A stretch of DNA of 64,000 nucleotides from Zelonia costaricensis (taxonomy: Eukaryota; Euglenozoa; Kinetoplastea; Trypanosomatida; Trypanosomatidae): the NCBI GenBank assembly GCA_030849075.1, contig JASAOO010003535.1, positions 36,558 through 100,557 on the forward strand, read 5' to 3'. This document shows, piece by piece, positions 38,301 to 48,175 of this stretch. How positions within the stretch are numbered: the stretch's first letter is position 1; each line of letters starts with the position of its first letter. A program made the translations under genes and the position numbers. The notes under the pieces were generated by a model, which did no database searches, had not been told where the DNA came from, and saw only the letters and a program-made list of their open reading frames with translations.

Positions 38301-40171
38301 CTGTACTCGAGGGTGCTGTTCTCGACCATGGTGCTTTGCGAATTGCGCCGGATCACGCTGTAGCCGCCCTCGTCCCCCTCTTCGCTCGACTCGCTCGACT
38401 CGCTCGACTCGCTCTCCTCGTCCCCGTCGCTGCCACTGCCGCTGCCACTGCTGCTCCCGCTAGAGCCGGAGCTGTTGCTGCGGCTCTCGCCCGACTCCAC
38501 GTCCTCCACGTCGCCGCCTTCGTGGTCGTCGTCTTCTTCGGCGCCGGCGCCCAGCCGATCTTGCTCGCCCAGGAAGGAGTAGCTGTCTCCTGGACGGTGC
38601 CGGCGCTGCCGTGTGACGCGCCGCTTCGCGGCGGCGGCGGCCCGCGGCTGCGTCTTCGCCAGCGCGGAGGGGTCAGAGGAGCCGCGGCGGGCGGCGCCGT
38701 TGCCGGGTCGCATCGTCACCATTGCCGCCGCCGCCGCGCCGCCGGCTGCGGCCTTGGGCGAGTGGGCACGGGACCCGGCGCCCGGGCCGTCCGAGGCGGA
38801 GGTGCGTCGGCGCACGGCGGGGCGCGAGGCCGTCGTGCTGCTCGCCCGGTCCCTGTTGCTGGACCCCTCCGCCTTGGTGGGGGAGGCGTGCGGGTGGCTG
38901 GGGGTGCTCTTTGCCGTGCCCGCCGTGCTTTTCGCGTCCTCGGCCACAACCTCCTCTTCGTCGTCGTCGCCGGGGATGCGCTTGTAGAGGCTCGTGGGGT
39001 TATCTATGTCAAGCCCCGTGAAGCCCGGCGCGTGGCTATGGTGACCGTCGGTTGGGTAGAACAGACTGCTGGCGACTGTGTTCCCTCCAACCCCGCCGTT
39101 GGGGTTGGCCGCCGACTTCTCGTTTCCTGCGTGGTGGTACTGCCGGGCGGCCGTCGGAGACGGGTGGTTCTCCGATGGCGGAGCTGCGCCGTGCCCCGGA
39201 GCTGCCATCCTACCGTTGCGCGGCTCGGGCGACTGGCCGCCCAGCATCTCGGGCATGACGACGTCGGGGGATGGCCGGTACGCCTGCGGGGGTGGGTATA
39301 GGGGCTGCTTCGGGTAGTACTGTTGCTGTGGCGGAGTGGCGCGCTGCACACCGATGTGGCGCAGGTCTGGTGACGGCGACAACGCGTAGGGGGCGACGGT
39401 GGGGCCGCGCCCCATCGAGGGCCCCCGCAGGGTCGGTGGGGTGGGGGTGAAGCCGCGCTGTTGTTGTTGCTGCTGCTGCGTCATGGCAGCCTCGCGCTCG
39501 TTGACGGCCTGCAGGAAGCCCTGGGTTGCCGCGGCCGCCTCCTCGTCCTGGTCGTACTCCACGCTACCGGCACCGTCGTTCACGTCGCCCGCCTTTGAGC
39601 CGGTCCGCTCCAGCTCTTCCATAACGTTGGCCTGGTCATCCTCTGCGTCCAGGTCAATACCGCGCGGGCTGTCGACTACGCGCATCTCCGCCACGACGTG
39701 TGACCACCAGTCCTTCCTGCACGGCGTGCGGCCCTGCCGCGCCTCGGCCAAGCCCGGCCCCTGCTGCTGCTGCTGCTGCTGATAAAAGAGCTGAAGCTGC
39801 TGGGGGGTGTATTGCGGGTAGTACGTCGGGGCGCCCTCACCAGAGAAGCCCATATAGCCATACGGCTGCGGCTGTTGTTGTTGCTGCGCCATCCTGAAAT
39901 TGCCGCCGCGCATGACGGGGTCCATACTCGAGAAGTGCGGGTTTCCAGACGCGGCTGGCCCGCCTCCGTTGCCCCACATGCCTGCCTGCTGCTGGGCCTG
40001 GTAGTACTGCTGTTGTTGCTGCCGCATGGCCATCATGTTGGAATCGGGGTAGCCGACTCCACCCCCGGGCGCGCCTTGATAGAGCCCGCTTTGGCCGTAG
40101 GGATACATGGTGGGCTGCTGCAGATGCTGTCCCCGCCACACCTGCCCGCTACCGGTGGACTCTTGGTGCAT
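35393..40171 (-). CDS. Hypothetical Q-rich and Ala/Pro-rich protein (1,592 residues)
   Basis: The first ATG in frame is at 40171 (MHQESTGSGQVWRGQ). Residues 1 to about 240 are rich in Gln, Tyr, Gly and Met with several Gln runs, a composition like prion-like low-complexity domains of RNA-granule proteins. Embedded in it is a short segment that looks folded (TPCRKDWWSHVVAEMRVV). Next comes an arginine/serine part, then an acidic Ser/Glu stretch with SESSESSESSEEG and a kinase-site-like IRRNSQS. About 800 residues of Ala/Pro/Thr/Lys follow, including a small AEPNT direct repeat near 36060-36090, and a short C-terminal motif ending EEMGYMLY. No catalytic motif, membrane helix or known domain is visible. 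An RNA-binding or granule role is only suggested by composition. No clear splice acceptor was found close to the ATG; the region upstream is TG rich in sense, so a slightly different start is possible. Confidence 0.82.
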   Translation of the reverse strand: MHQESTGSGQVWRGQHLQQPTMYPYGQSGLYQGAPGGGVGYPDSNMMAMRQQQQQYYQAQQQAGMWGNGGGPAASGNPHFSSMDPVMRGGNFRMAQQQQQPQPYGYMGFSGEGAPTYYPQYTPQQLQLFYQQQQQQQGPGLAEARQGRTPCRKDWWSHVVAEMRVVDSPRGIDLDAEDDQANVMEELERTGSKAGDVNDGAGSVEYDQDEEAAAATQGFLQAVNEREAAMTQQQQQQQRGFTPTPPTLRGPSMGRGPTVAPYALSPSPDLRHIGVQRATPPQQQYYPKQPLYPPPQAYRPSPDVVMPEMLGGQSPEPRNGRMAAPGHGAAPPSENHPSPTAARQYHHAGNEKSAANPNGGVGGNTVASSLFYPTDGHHSHAPGFTGLDIDNPTSLYKRIPGDDDEEEVVAEDAKSTAGTAKSTPSHPHASPTKAEGSSNRDRASSTTASRPAVRRRTSASDGPGAGSRAHSPKAAAGGAAAAAMVTMRPGNGAARRGSSDPSALAKTQPRAAAAAKRRVTRQRRHRPGDSYSFLGEQDRLGAGAEEDDDHEGGDVEDVESGESRSNSSGSSGSSSGSGSGSDGDEESESSESSESSEEGDEGGYSVIRRNSQSTMVENSTLEYSAFHDGALLLPRNSLVPSMGGGGVGGTHPAMRPSTSVFLNTVVRAGRPSLTPRQTNAQQQQQQQLLQPAQHIPIPPQDTSVSHNTGDGPSITTVSQPALAPLPTRANNGIAASAAASPKIPGALSPGHTSSVRGDEVGSFSLGNSLGAALSHNAGTALPPGSSATTGGPDDADHHSYGLSTLILADSTRDPPPKRAVGTGANGVRTDTTSGAAAGPPVAALTALPRHPSGPNRRKPAAAAAAASANASTAGSITKSEVGSKAAAKTAASTEASGAPSAISATAPTAAPSLKDSVATAAATATAASSTTTTSILPALANSSHVTRTPERTSSKRITADTHLPPVAPAPSSAHVSSTAAAAPGGAGGNAAAAAATAAEAGHSNAAAKGAKVGKTPTSPAAPAPVAAAKGAADKSAAAKEPSAEAPVTAPATASPAKAAPPATAAPVKAPAAPPKDTEARKTPLPVISSAQSVPAAAPAAAAAAPAAAAAPAAPKPKRPGFIQRLGPNAARKSSTAAAASSKNKGSIASAPPAAPATKAAPAPPEPLVATKTVAPTEPRRTPPIAAPAAAVARASVAAAPQPDNAPRSSTVNPVWVAAAAAAVAEMKPTTPAESAVGGAAPPRSAAAPAAAAKTTTPAPAAAVAAAAAATPAPASSTASAATSNKASTNLVSAPSTAATTGNTTPAQQPIPSQPSSQRQLGPGPTSPVSTPATVKSGASVKAPPASAAPTPAAAATTAPAEPNTAEPNTAAPSAAPAANPTPASGAPSRDVPTKQAAAPAASAAKSASPAPLPEGGAASGGVSAMPSAVPITAKAALAPEPPSGTKQPGQQPSKPVAPLVAPPAAAVAKLPPAGVAKSVTVPPQRNSIAAASRMTNPSSPPAGAGSPEDDRGGWLEDPYGYYGYCDAANATSTSTSRVQPAGKVVPRNPPAATPLSSVAGSPLSKAQGEIAHARPRQSGDKDMLEEMGYMLY

Positions 40172-40306
40172 GACACACACACACTCGCGCGAAGGGACGG
40201 CTCACGGGACAGGCGACGCCGACGGGGGCGTCAGACCCGGTTCTCTCGAGGTGGGCCGTTGTCGCGTTCGAAGAGATAAGAGCTGCAAACAAAGGCTGCG
40301 ATCACA

Positions 40307-40339
<33 letters not shown>

Positions 40340-41701
40340 GACAAGTGGAGAGAGGCGACCTTGCGCACGCACCGCTTGTGAGCCCTGAATCTGTATGTCG
40401 ATGCACAGCTGCGTGTTGATGTGGGTGTGTGCGGGCACGTCTGGTTGAGTTCAAGAGTGACAGGAGGGGAAAAGTGAGGTGGGGGGGAGGGGGCGTTGTT
40501 GCCTTGTCTCTCTGCTTGTGCGCGCCAAAGCAGCTGTTGCGTCAGCAGAGGCAAAGGAAAACAAGAAGAAAAAGGAAAGCGAGGCGCAGCGACGTATGCG
40601 GCGTCACAGTTGGCGCTTCCAGAGCGAGCACAAGATGACGGCGTGAGAAGCCAGAAGTGAAGCAAGGCACAAGGTGTGGAGGGGGGGGGGAAGGGGAAGT
40701 GAGGGACAGGAAAGCGGGATGCAGCTCCCACAACCTTGATGCGTTAGCACGGGCACTGACGGGGAGAAAAGGGGAGGGGAGGGGGGTGGGCTCTGCCTGT
40801 CTGAGGTGCCTACGAGGGATGCCAAGATCGAGTGAGGGGCACACGGGGGGGGGGAGGAGAAAGAGGGAGATAACAGCTGGAAGAGGGTCGGAAGGGAGAG
40901 ATAAAGAGAACGAAACAGCAACGTCACAGACCAAGAATGGGAGGGACTACGTGCTCCTCTTTTAGGGAGGTTGTGTAGTCGTTTGTGTGTGTGTGTGTGT
41001 GTAGGCGGGTATGCGGAAGGGGCGAGGAGGGAAGAGAGGCATGGCGATGTGAGATGGGCAGAAAAAGGCAGCTTGAGGGCAGGCGGTCCACTCCTGGAAT
41101 GCACGTCTCGAGCAAGTGCAGGACTGCATGCAGCGTGCAAGTCGACTGTATGGATACTTCCTACGGGCAAGAGGAAAAACAAAGGTGGGCTTCTCTTCCG
41201 TTGTTCTCTTCTCCACGGTCAGCGACATGGTGCTGGTTTGCTTCCTTGTCATCCACACGATCGCACGGCGGAGGGGGGACAGAGGCAAGGGCATGGTGGG
41301 AGGGGGCTGCGACGCTGTCACGGATCTCAATCCCTACAGACGCGCACCATGCGACGAAGAAGCTCGGCTTTTGTCTTCGCACCAGCAAGAAATACGAAGT
41401 CGCAGAAGGGGATGTGTCTGAGGTAATGGCCACGCACACACACACGCACACACACACACACACACACACTCATGACTTCCATGACACGCGCGGTGGCACG
41501 GCCACTACCCTCACACAGCGTCGTGCAGCGATGGGTGGCGGCAGCTCTGTCACTCCGCTGACAGAGGCGGCGGTGAGCGCGACGTCGCTCCCCTTTCTGT
41601 TTCTCCAACACCGCCACCGCGAACACAAAGCGGGGGCGGGAAAGGGCCACAACAAACAGAGCATGAGGGAGAACAGAATGCGTGCACACCTCGTAGGCGC
41701 G

Positions 41702-41948
41702 GCTGCCTTGCGATGCAGATGTACGCAAGCAGAAGGGGCGAAAGGAAGAGGAGGACGGAGGGGGAGGGGGGAAGGTCCACCAGGGGTGGCCGCGGCGAAC
41801 TCTTAGTTCAAGCCTAGAGCGCCCNGCTGCCTTGCGATGCACATGTACGCAAGCAGAAGGGGCGAAAGGAAGAGGAGGACGGAGGGGGAGGGGGGAAGGT
41901 CCACCAGGGGTGGCCGCGGCGAACTCTTAGTTCAAGCCTAGAGCGCCC
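41702..41948. repeat. Direct duplication of 123 bp around an N (probable assembly artefact)
   Basis: Positions 41702-41824 and 41826-41948 are the same 123 bases, with one visible difference (GATGCAGATG against GATGCACATG), separated by the N at 41825. Confidence 0.88.
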
Positions 41949-42233
41949 ATTAGTAGGACACATGCGCTCTCAGTCAAGGAGGTCCCAAGAGTGGGTTAGA
42001 GGGCGGGGAAGGAGGGGGGAGGTGACGAGGCGGCGGCCACAGCGGCGCGCCTTGATTCCTTTTTGTTTCTATAGCTCGCACGACACTCATTCCGACGGGC
42101 ATCGAGGCGGGCGGAAAGGACTGGGTGGATGGGAGAGAGGAGAAGAGCAATGACGATGACAGCAATGGGGGGGGGAAGGGAGGTGAAGGCCCACCGATGA
42201 CGCCCTGCTCCCTTCAAAAAAGACAGGCATACC

Positions 42234-42270
42234 CACACACACACACACACATCTATATATATATATATTT
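42234..42270. repeat. CA tract followed by TA tract
   Basis: A CA repeat of about 19 bp leads directly into a TA repeat of about 15 bp and a short T run. TA repeats are otherwise absent from this window. Confidence 0.85.
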
Positions 42271-43583
42271 ACACATTAAAGCAAGAACAAGGAAAAGGAG
42301 AGCGGAACGGCAGCGCTGCTGTCTTTCTCTACCGAGGTAAAGTCAAGAGGAGTGCAGCACGCGGTGATGCCCCCCCCCCTCCCCCCCGCTTGGCCTCCCC
42401 CTCAGCAGCGAGGGGATGGAGGATGTTGAGGGAGAGGGAGAGGGGGTCTTCAGGTAGGAGTGTGCACACGATCGCGGCGACGAGGATGGAAGGGAGGAAA
42501 TGAAAAAAAAAAAGAAACTTCTGAGGCACCGCAGCGGCCTTCCGCATCCCTCACCGAGACCATCTCGTGTGCGCACAGACAAGCAGACAGACACACACAC
42601 ACACACAGATGGACAGCACACACGCAGGGAGGGTGACAAGATCAACTGAAGACAGGTGGAAGAGGAGGGAGGGGGTTTGATATAGTGGTGATAACAAAGA
42701 CAGGGGAAGTCCGTGCTGGTACTTAGCCCTTCGAGGGAGGATGTAGAAGGAGAAAGTCAGAAGAATAGAACAGAAGTGAAGTCACGATCAGCTGATTGAA
42801 AGTAGTACACACACACACACACACACACGCATACGGAGACACACAAGCACATGAAGCACTGCGCACGCAGCACGGAGAAGGGAGATGAGGAGGAGGGAGG
42901 GGAGGAGAGGGACACACAGTAGAGCGGGAGGTGGGCAAAGACAAAACCAAAGCAGAATGGGAATCGCGAGTGGGGCACACAAAATGGAAGAGGAAGTCAT
43001 CGGAGCAGACGACACAGCGCAGTCACGGCACGCCAACAACACAAAGCCAGAAGAGACCGGGAGAAAAGGGGTCATCCAGCCACGGGGGTTGCAGCGACAC
43101 GGAAAGCGAGGGAGGCAACGCTGGGGAGGGAAGGGAGGGAGGGGGGGGGGCCGAGCCTGCAAGCGCGACCCCTCCACGAAGCCCACGCCATCACACCCAA
43201 ACGCGCAGCACACGGTGCTGTGGGCAAACAACTTCGGGGAGAGGCAGAGGGGAAACACAACAACAGGAGGCACGCGCATGGGGGCGCCTATCGAGACTAA
43301 GCGAGGACAACAACACAGAAGACACACGAAGGCAAAGGGTAGGGCAGGGAGTTGGGGGGGGGGGAGGGGGCACACAGGTGCACAGGGGGGGGGGGAGAGA
43401 ACGTAGTGGGACTGCGAGACAGACCCGCGTGCTGCGATAGCGCACAGATACACACACACTCACCCACACACACACACACTCGCTCGTGAGGTTGCAGGGA
43501 AGAGGGAGCAAGGGAAACGAAAACGACGCGGACTCTGAACAACAAAAAAAAGTCTGCTGCACGCCTACACGGCAGCCGTGACA

Positions 43584-46500
43584 TCACGGGCGCGATGGCG
43601 GGTGCTTGGCAAGGTCCGGCGTGCCGCGGCTCGTCGCGTCGATGCTGGGCACTCGCTGCTGCACGCCGCCTCGGTTGCTCAGAACGTCGCAGCGGAGAAG
43701 CGGAATGAAGCCGACATCGATGGGCAGCTGCTGCTGCGGCGGCTGCGGCGCGGTCGCCCTTGCCTTGGCCTCGACCGACAACACCGCACCCGCTGCGGCG
43801 TTGCTGCGCGGGGACGGGCTCAGGTTGGCGTCGGTGTTGCCAAGGATTGAGAGGTGCGAGGAGAGTGGGAGCGGTGGAACGGCGACGCGAGCCGGCGCGG
43901 GCGCGGCCGCTGGGGTGCGGCTCAGCGGTTGGCGGAAGTTGGGCGGTCGTCGCGGCGCCGTGTCCGTGTACTCGGCCGCTTCAACGAGGTGCGCTTTTAC
44001 CGACGCGACGGCGGCGGTGGCGGCGCGAATGCCGGCTGGGGGCTTCACGCTGACCTCGACCAACGCTTCCGCGAGGCTGGCGTCGCTCATGTAGCCCATC
44101 CAGTCGTTCATGTCCGATGTGGTGTGCGACGGGGTGCGCGCGGATGCATCGTCGGCGTCCACGCCGCTCGACGTCGGCGTTGAGGTCGTGCACGCCTCGC
44201 CGCCCCTGCTGTCCGAGCTGGCGTACGGAGGAGGGGAAGACTCGCCGCGGGTGTCTGACTTGAGCTGCTCCGTGTCCGCGTCGTTATCCGCGCTGGAGGA
44301 CCGCGTGCTGGCCAGCGTCACGGTGAACGACGACGCCATCCTGCTGCTGCTGCTAAGCTGCTGCTGCTGCTGCTTCAGCGGCGTGCGGGTTGAGGCGTTC
44401 TCAAGCTGCTCCGCCGTAGGTGCCCGGGCCGTGCGCGCGGAGGACTGCAGCTGTGGGCAGCGCATACTCAGTGGCGCCGCGATGTACGACGTCGGCGCGG
44501 GCGGCACGGGCACGGCCGCCGTCGCTGCTGCCGGCGGCGTGGCATCGGTTGCCTGCAGCGGCAGCGGCGGTGATAGAGCGCCGACCGGCGCGGTGACGAG
44601 GGTAGCGGCCCCCGCTGTCTGCGGCTTCTTGCCTAGCGCCGACCGTGAGGGCCACAGCCGCGCCGTGGCGAGCTTGCACTTTTGCATGAGCGTCTTGCCC
44701 GGCTGCGGGGACACCGTGACAGGGATGGGGGTCGCGCTGGGTGGCCCCGTGCGCCGGCCGCCGCCACCCACCACAATGCACCCGCCAGGGCCTGGGCCGC
44801 GACCCACCATATCGCCGCGCGGGGTGAGACCGCCTTCGCCGAGCTGTGGGTAGCGTGAGGAGGCATTGGCTTCCTCCAGGAGCAGGGACGCATCGTGGCT
44901 GTCGGGCACCCCGCCCAGCCCGACGCGCGGGGTGACCGAGGCGGCCTTCGTGGTCGCGATGAGGCGCGCTGAGAGGACGCTGGGTGCGGTGGCGCTGGAG
45001 GGGCGGCCGCTGTTGGCGCTGCTGCTGCTGGTGTCCCCGTCCCGCGACGCGGACGCCGACTTGCGCGGCGGAAGGGGGGTGGGCGTGGCAACAATGACGT
45101 TGACGCCAGGCGACGTCCGCTTCCACGTTGGGGGCGGCGCGGGGGCAGCGCTGCGGCACGGCGCACCTGGGACAGCACCCCGTGCCGACACCCCCAACGG
45201 TGCTTCTACCCACTGGGCGTGCAACGCCGGTGGCGGCGGCGGTGGTGGTCGGGCGACCGTCGGCTTGGCCGGCGCATGGGTGGCGCCACCGTGCAGGGCC
45301 GTGGTCGTGCTGCTGGCTGTCGGCCACACCACAGCCGCACGCAGCCCCGTCATAGCGCCCTTCTTGCACGGCGGCCGCGCCGCTGCGAGCCCCGTCAACG
45401 CGCGAGCCACCTCTTCCGCCGCGTCGTCGCTGTCGCCCTCGGTGTCGGAGGGGAACGACATCCCGTAGTCCTCGTTCATCGCTTGGCTCACGTTGCGCCC
45501 ACGCATGCCCGCGTCATCGCCGCTCGAGAGCGACGCGTCCGTCTCCATCGCCGACGACGAGGCGGCGGAGGACGGAGGCGGGCTGAAGTGCTGGTACGTG
45601 CGCACGGGCGGCCGATCGGGCCGCGCGGCCGACGGCGGCGCAGAGGCGACGACGACGCGATCGATAATGAGCGGCAGCGCCGGCAGGCGCCGCGGTGGCA
45701 GCGGCTCCTCGCTGCTGTCCAGCGGTTTGGTGAAGAGGATCGTCTGCGTGGGCACACCTGCCGCCGCTGCGGAGGTGGGGGCGGTGGCGGCGGAACGGCT
45801 GGCACGCGAGGCCGCCGCACCCGCACCTCCCTTGTGACTTCTCGGCTGCTCCGCGTGCGAAGGCGCGCCACCTGCCGCCGTGACGGTGCGGTAGTTCGAT
45901 GCCACGGCGAAGGCGCTGTCGATGTCCTGCTCCTCCTCAGGCAGCAGGCGAGCCGCGGCGCGGTCGGACAGTGGGGGTGAGCCGACCTCAGGTATGCCAC
46001 AAAAGTTCACTTCGTACACGGCGTGCTGCGCCACCGGCCGCGTCGGCGACGCCGCCGCGACCGCAACGCCGCCAGTGCTGCTCGTGCTGCGCGCGCGCGA
46101 GTGGCTGGGCACAGGCCTGGGCTGCGTGGCATGCGGCGTTGGCGTCGCACTGCGACTGCGCTGGCGTGTAGCTGGAGCTACAGCAGCCGCGGCAGTCGGG
46201 GCGTGTGCTCCAACAGCGGTTTGGCGCGGCTCGCGGCCGCTCTTGCGGGTGCCCGTGCCGCTCTCGCTCTCCCGGAGGGTGGAGAGCTGCGTGCTGTTCG
46301 AGTCTCTCCGCTCCAGCCCGCGGCTGACCTGCGGGGAGGGGGACAGCACCCGGCTGGGCACCGCACGCACGCCGGCAGCGACGGCCACCGTCCCTGGCAC
46401 ACGCGGGGCGGCCGTGGCTGCGGCCGTGAGGCGGCCACCGCGGGCAATGAACGCGGCCCGAGCGACGAGCGACGGCCACAGCCCCCGCTGCCCCTGAATA

Positions 46501-48056
46501 GGGTGACGCGGGGCCCCGGGCTCGCAGCCCTCTGCGGCGTTGGCGGTCTTGTCGCCGCTGCAGAGGCCGCTCCGCCCGGGGCCCGCGCACCGCCGCTCAA
46601 AGACGCAGCGGCGGCTGCGTGGTGCATCGGTGGGTGAGGCAGGAGGGAGCGGCGGCGCCGTCGCCACAGGGCTGTCGAGCAGCAGCAACGTCCGCTCCAC
46701 CCCGCCCGCAGAGAAGCCAGACGCGTCCACGCGACGCCCGCCCTGAGGCGGTGGCAGCGTGCGCGAGTGCAAAAGGACGGCGGCCGCGGCCACGTTGGCG
46801 GCGTCTTCCTTGTCATCCTCGTCATCGCTGGAGGCGCGGAGGTAGAGGTACGGGTCGCGCGCGAAGGCGGCCATCTCGTCGCTGCTCGTGCTGACGCTGT
46901 CGCTGTGGATCGGCGGACCGGCGCCGAGCCAGCGCGCAGCGCGGGGCACGGCCGCCCGGTCGTTGGCGCCGTCGCCAAGCGCACCGACGCTGTCTGCAAA
47001 GGAGACAAGGCCGCGGCCGCCCTTGATGGTGACGGACGGCGGCCGCGTCGACGGCACCGCTGCCGGGGCTGCAGGATCGTCGTCGCCGCTGCTGCTGCTG
47101 GCGCGCCGCGCGCGGAACGGATTCATCGGTTGGGGCCTGGCGAGGATGTGGCGCTGCGGCATGGCGGACTCGGCAAGAGGCTTCCGCTCTGTCTGAGCTC
47201 CGCCGCGACTCTCGCGCGCGTCACTTGCCACGACCACAGGGGGCACGGCACTTCGTGTCGCCAGGGCGGTGCTTGGCGCCTGTGTGTGGGCGGCGGCGGC
47301 AGCGGCGGCGGCTGTCGTTGCAGCCGTCGTGCGCGGTGTGATGGGGGGCAGCTGAATGCGAAAGAAATCGTCGTCTTCCATGTCAGCAGGGTCGTGCGTG
47401 AAGAGGCCGCCGCCGAACTCCTCCGCCGTCCTAGCCGCCGCGGCGGGGCTCGTCGTGGTGCCGCTCTGGCTGATGCCATTCATGCTGGCGCCGCGTGCAC
47501 CCTCTGCGGTGTCGCCGTCGCCGTCGATGCTGCTGATGGAGGAGTAAGAGTAGGACGCGGACTTCCCGTGAAAGTCGTACAGGTCCGCGATGAGCTGCGC
47601 GCTGGACGGCTGCGAGAGCAGCGAGGTGGAGAACAAGAAGTAGGCGGCTGCGTTGCCGGAGCCGGCGTTGATGCTGCCGCTACCACTGCCCAGTCGCTGC
47701 GTTGCCGTCGGCGCCGTCGTTGCTGTGCTGGTAGTGGTGGTGCTCGTGTGCGAGTGGCTGCCGGTGCTCGCATCCCCGTGCGTACTGGGCGGTCCGAGTA
47801 TGTACGACTCCCAATCCGCGTGCACCGAGGCGTCTCGGTTGTTTGCTGGGTCGGCTGGTGCAGTTGAGGGCGGCGACAGAGGGGGCGGGAAGACGGCCAT
47901 GGCGTAGGCCGCAGAGGTGCCGCGTGGGGCGTGGGGCTTTGCAGGCGAGACGGCACGGCCCAGCGGTGGGTGGTGGTGCGAGGCGGCGTGCCCCTGCCGC
48001 ATCAGCGCCTCCTCCCACGGTAGGGTGAGGACGGAGGAGAAGTCGTTGGAGGACAT
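43584..48056 (-). CDS. Hypothetical disordered protein (1,490 residues)
   Basis: The ATG at 48056 (MSSNDFSSVLTLPWEEALMRQ) is the first in frame; the open frame above it is translated microsatellite. A predicted splice AG at 48077-48078 lies 21 bases upstream. The protein is mainly Ala, Ser, Pro and Thr with short better-ordered islands: LIADLYDFHGKSASYSY, DDFFRIQLPPITPRT, RARRASSSSGDDD, VYEVNFCGIPEVG, LPLIIDRVVVASAPPS and DWMGYMSDASLAEALVEV. These look like short linear motifs in a disordered chain. Poly-Gln occurs in the C-terminal third. There is no transmembrane segment, zinc motif or enzyme signature. Many RxxS and Ser/Asp clusters suggest phosphorylation. I do not recognise the family; a scaffold role is possible but not shown. 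Confidence 0.8.
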   Translation of the reverse strand: MSSNDFSSVLTLPWEEALMRQGHAASHHHPPLGRAVSPAKPHAPRGTSAAYAMAVFPPPLSPPSTAPADPANNRDASVHADWESYILGPPSTHGDASTGSHSHTSTTTTSTATTAPTATQRLGSGSGSINAGSGNAAAYFLFSTSLLSQPSSAQLIADLYDFHGKSASYSYSSISSIDGDGDTAEGARGASMNGISQSGTTTSPAAAARTAEEFGGGLFTHDPADMEDDDFFRIQLPPITPRTTAATTAAAAAAAAHTQAPSTALATRSAVPPVVVASDARESRGGAQTERKPLAESAMPQRHILARPQPMNPFRARRASSSSGDDDPAAPAAVPSTRPPSVTIKGGRGLVSFADSVGALGDGANDRAAVPRAARWLGAGPPIHSDSVSTSSDEMAAFARDPYLYLRASSDDEDDKEDAANVAAAAVLLHSRTLPPPQGGRRVDASGFSAGGVERTLLLLDSPVATAPPLPPASPTDAPRSRRCVFERRCAGPGRSGLCSGDKTANAAEGCEPGAPRHPIQGQRGLWPSLVARAAFIARGGRLTAAATAAPRVPGTVAVAAGVRAVPSRVLSPSPQVSRGLERRDSNSTQLSTLRESESGTGTRKSGREPRQTAVGAHAPTAAAAVAPATRQRSRSATPTPHATQPRPVPSHSRARSTSSTGGVAVAAASPTRPVAQHAVYEVNFCGIPEVGSPPLSDRAAARLLPEEEQDIDSAFAVASNYRTVTAAGGAPSHAEQPRSHKGGAGAAASRASRSAATAPTSAAAAGVPTQTILFTKPLDSSEEPLPPRRLPALPLIIDRVVVASAPPSAARPDRPPVRTYQHFSPPPSSAASSSAMETDASLSSGDDAGMRGRNVSQAMNEDYGMSFPSDTEGDSDDAAEEVARALTGLAAARPPCKKGAMTGLRAAVVWPTASSTTTALHGGATHAPAKPTVARPPPPPPPALHAQWVEAPLGVSARGAVPGAPCRSAAPAPPPTWKRTSPGVNVIVATPTPLPPRKSASASRDGDTSSSSANSGRPSSATAPSVLSARLIATTKAASVTPRVGLGGVPDSHDASLLLEEANASSRYPQLGEGGLTPRGDMVGRGPGPGGCIVVGGGGRRTGPPSATPIPVTVSPQPGKTLMQKCKLATARLWPSRSALGKKPQTAGAATLVTAPVGALSPPLPLQATDATPPAAATAAVPVPPAPTSYIAAPLSMRCPQLQSSARTARAPTAEQLENASTRTPLKQQQQQLSSSSRMASSFTVTLASTRSSSADNDADTEQLKSDTRGESSPPPYASSDSRGGEACTTSTPTSSGVDADDASARTPSHTTSDMNDWMGYMSDASLAEALVEVSVKPPAGIRAATAAVASVKAHLVEAAEYTDTAPRRPPNFRQPLSRTPAAAPAPARVAVPPLPLSSHLSILGNTDANLSPSPRSNAAAGAVLSVEAKARATAPQPPQQQLPIDVGFIPLLRCDVLSNRGGVQQRVPSIDATSRGTPDLAKHPPSRP

Positions 48057-48076
48057 GGCTTGGCGTTTGCCGCACG

Positions 48077-48175
48077 CTGCGGGCCCACACGGTGGGGTGA
48101 AAGCAGTGAGCACGGGAGACGCACGTAGCACGTATGATGGAAGAACACAAACACAAACACAACAACAAAAAGAGA
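48077..48175 (-). promoter_or_regulatory. Predicted spliced-leader acceptor for the 43584-48056 gene
   Basis: On the minus strand a T-rich tract with GTTGTT repeats (about 48130-48175) and a second CT tract precede GGGCCCGCAG, with the AG at 48077-48078, 21 bases before the ATG. Confidence 0.45.

Larger units (their letters stand above)
40172..43583. other. Intergenic region (3.4 kb)
   Basis: No gene is supported. It contains CA tracts near 40305-40333, 41434-41468, 42234-42252 and 42803-42828, a TA tract near 42255-42269, a TG tract near 40984-41001, and many G runs (for example 40680-40690 and 43355-43397). An assembly join with a flanking duplication sits at 41825. Confidence 0.65.
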
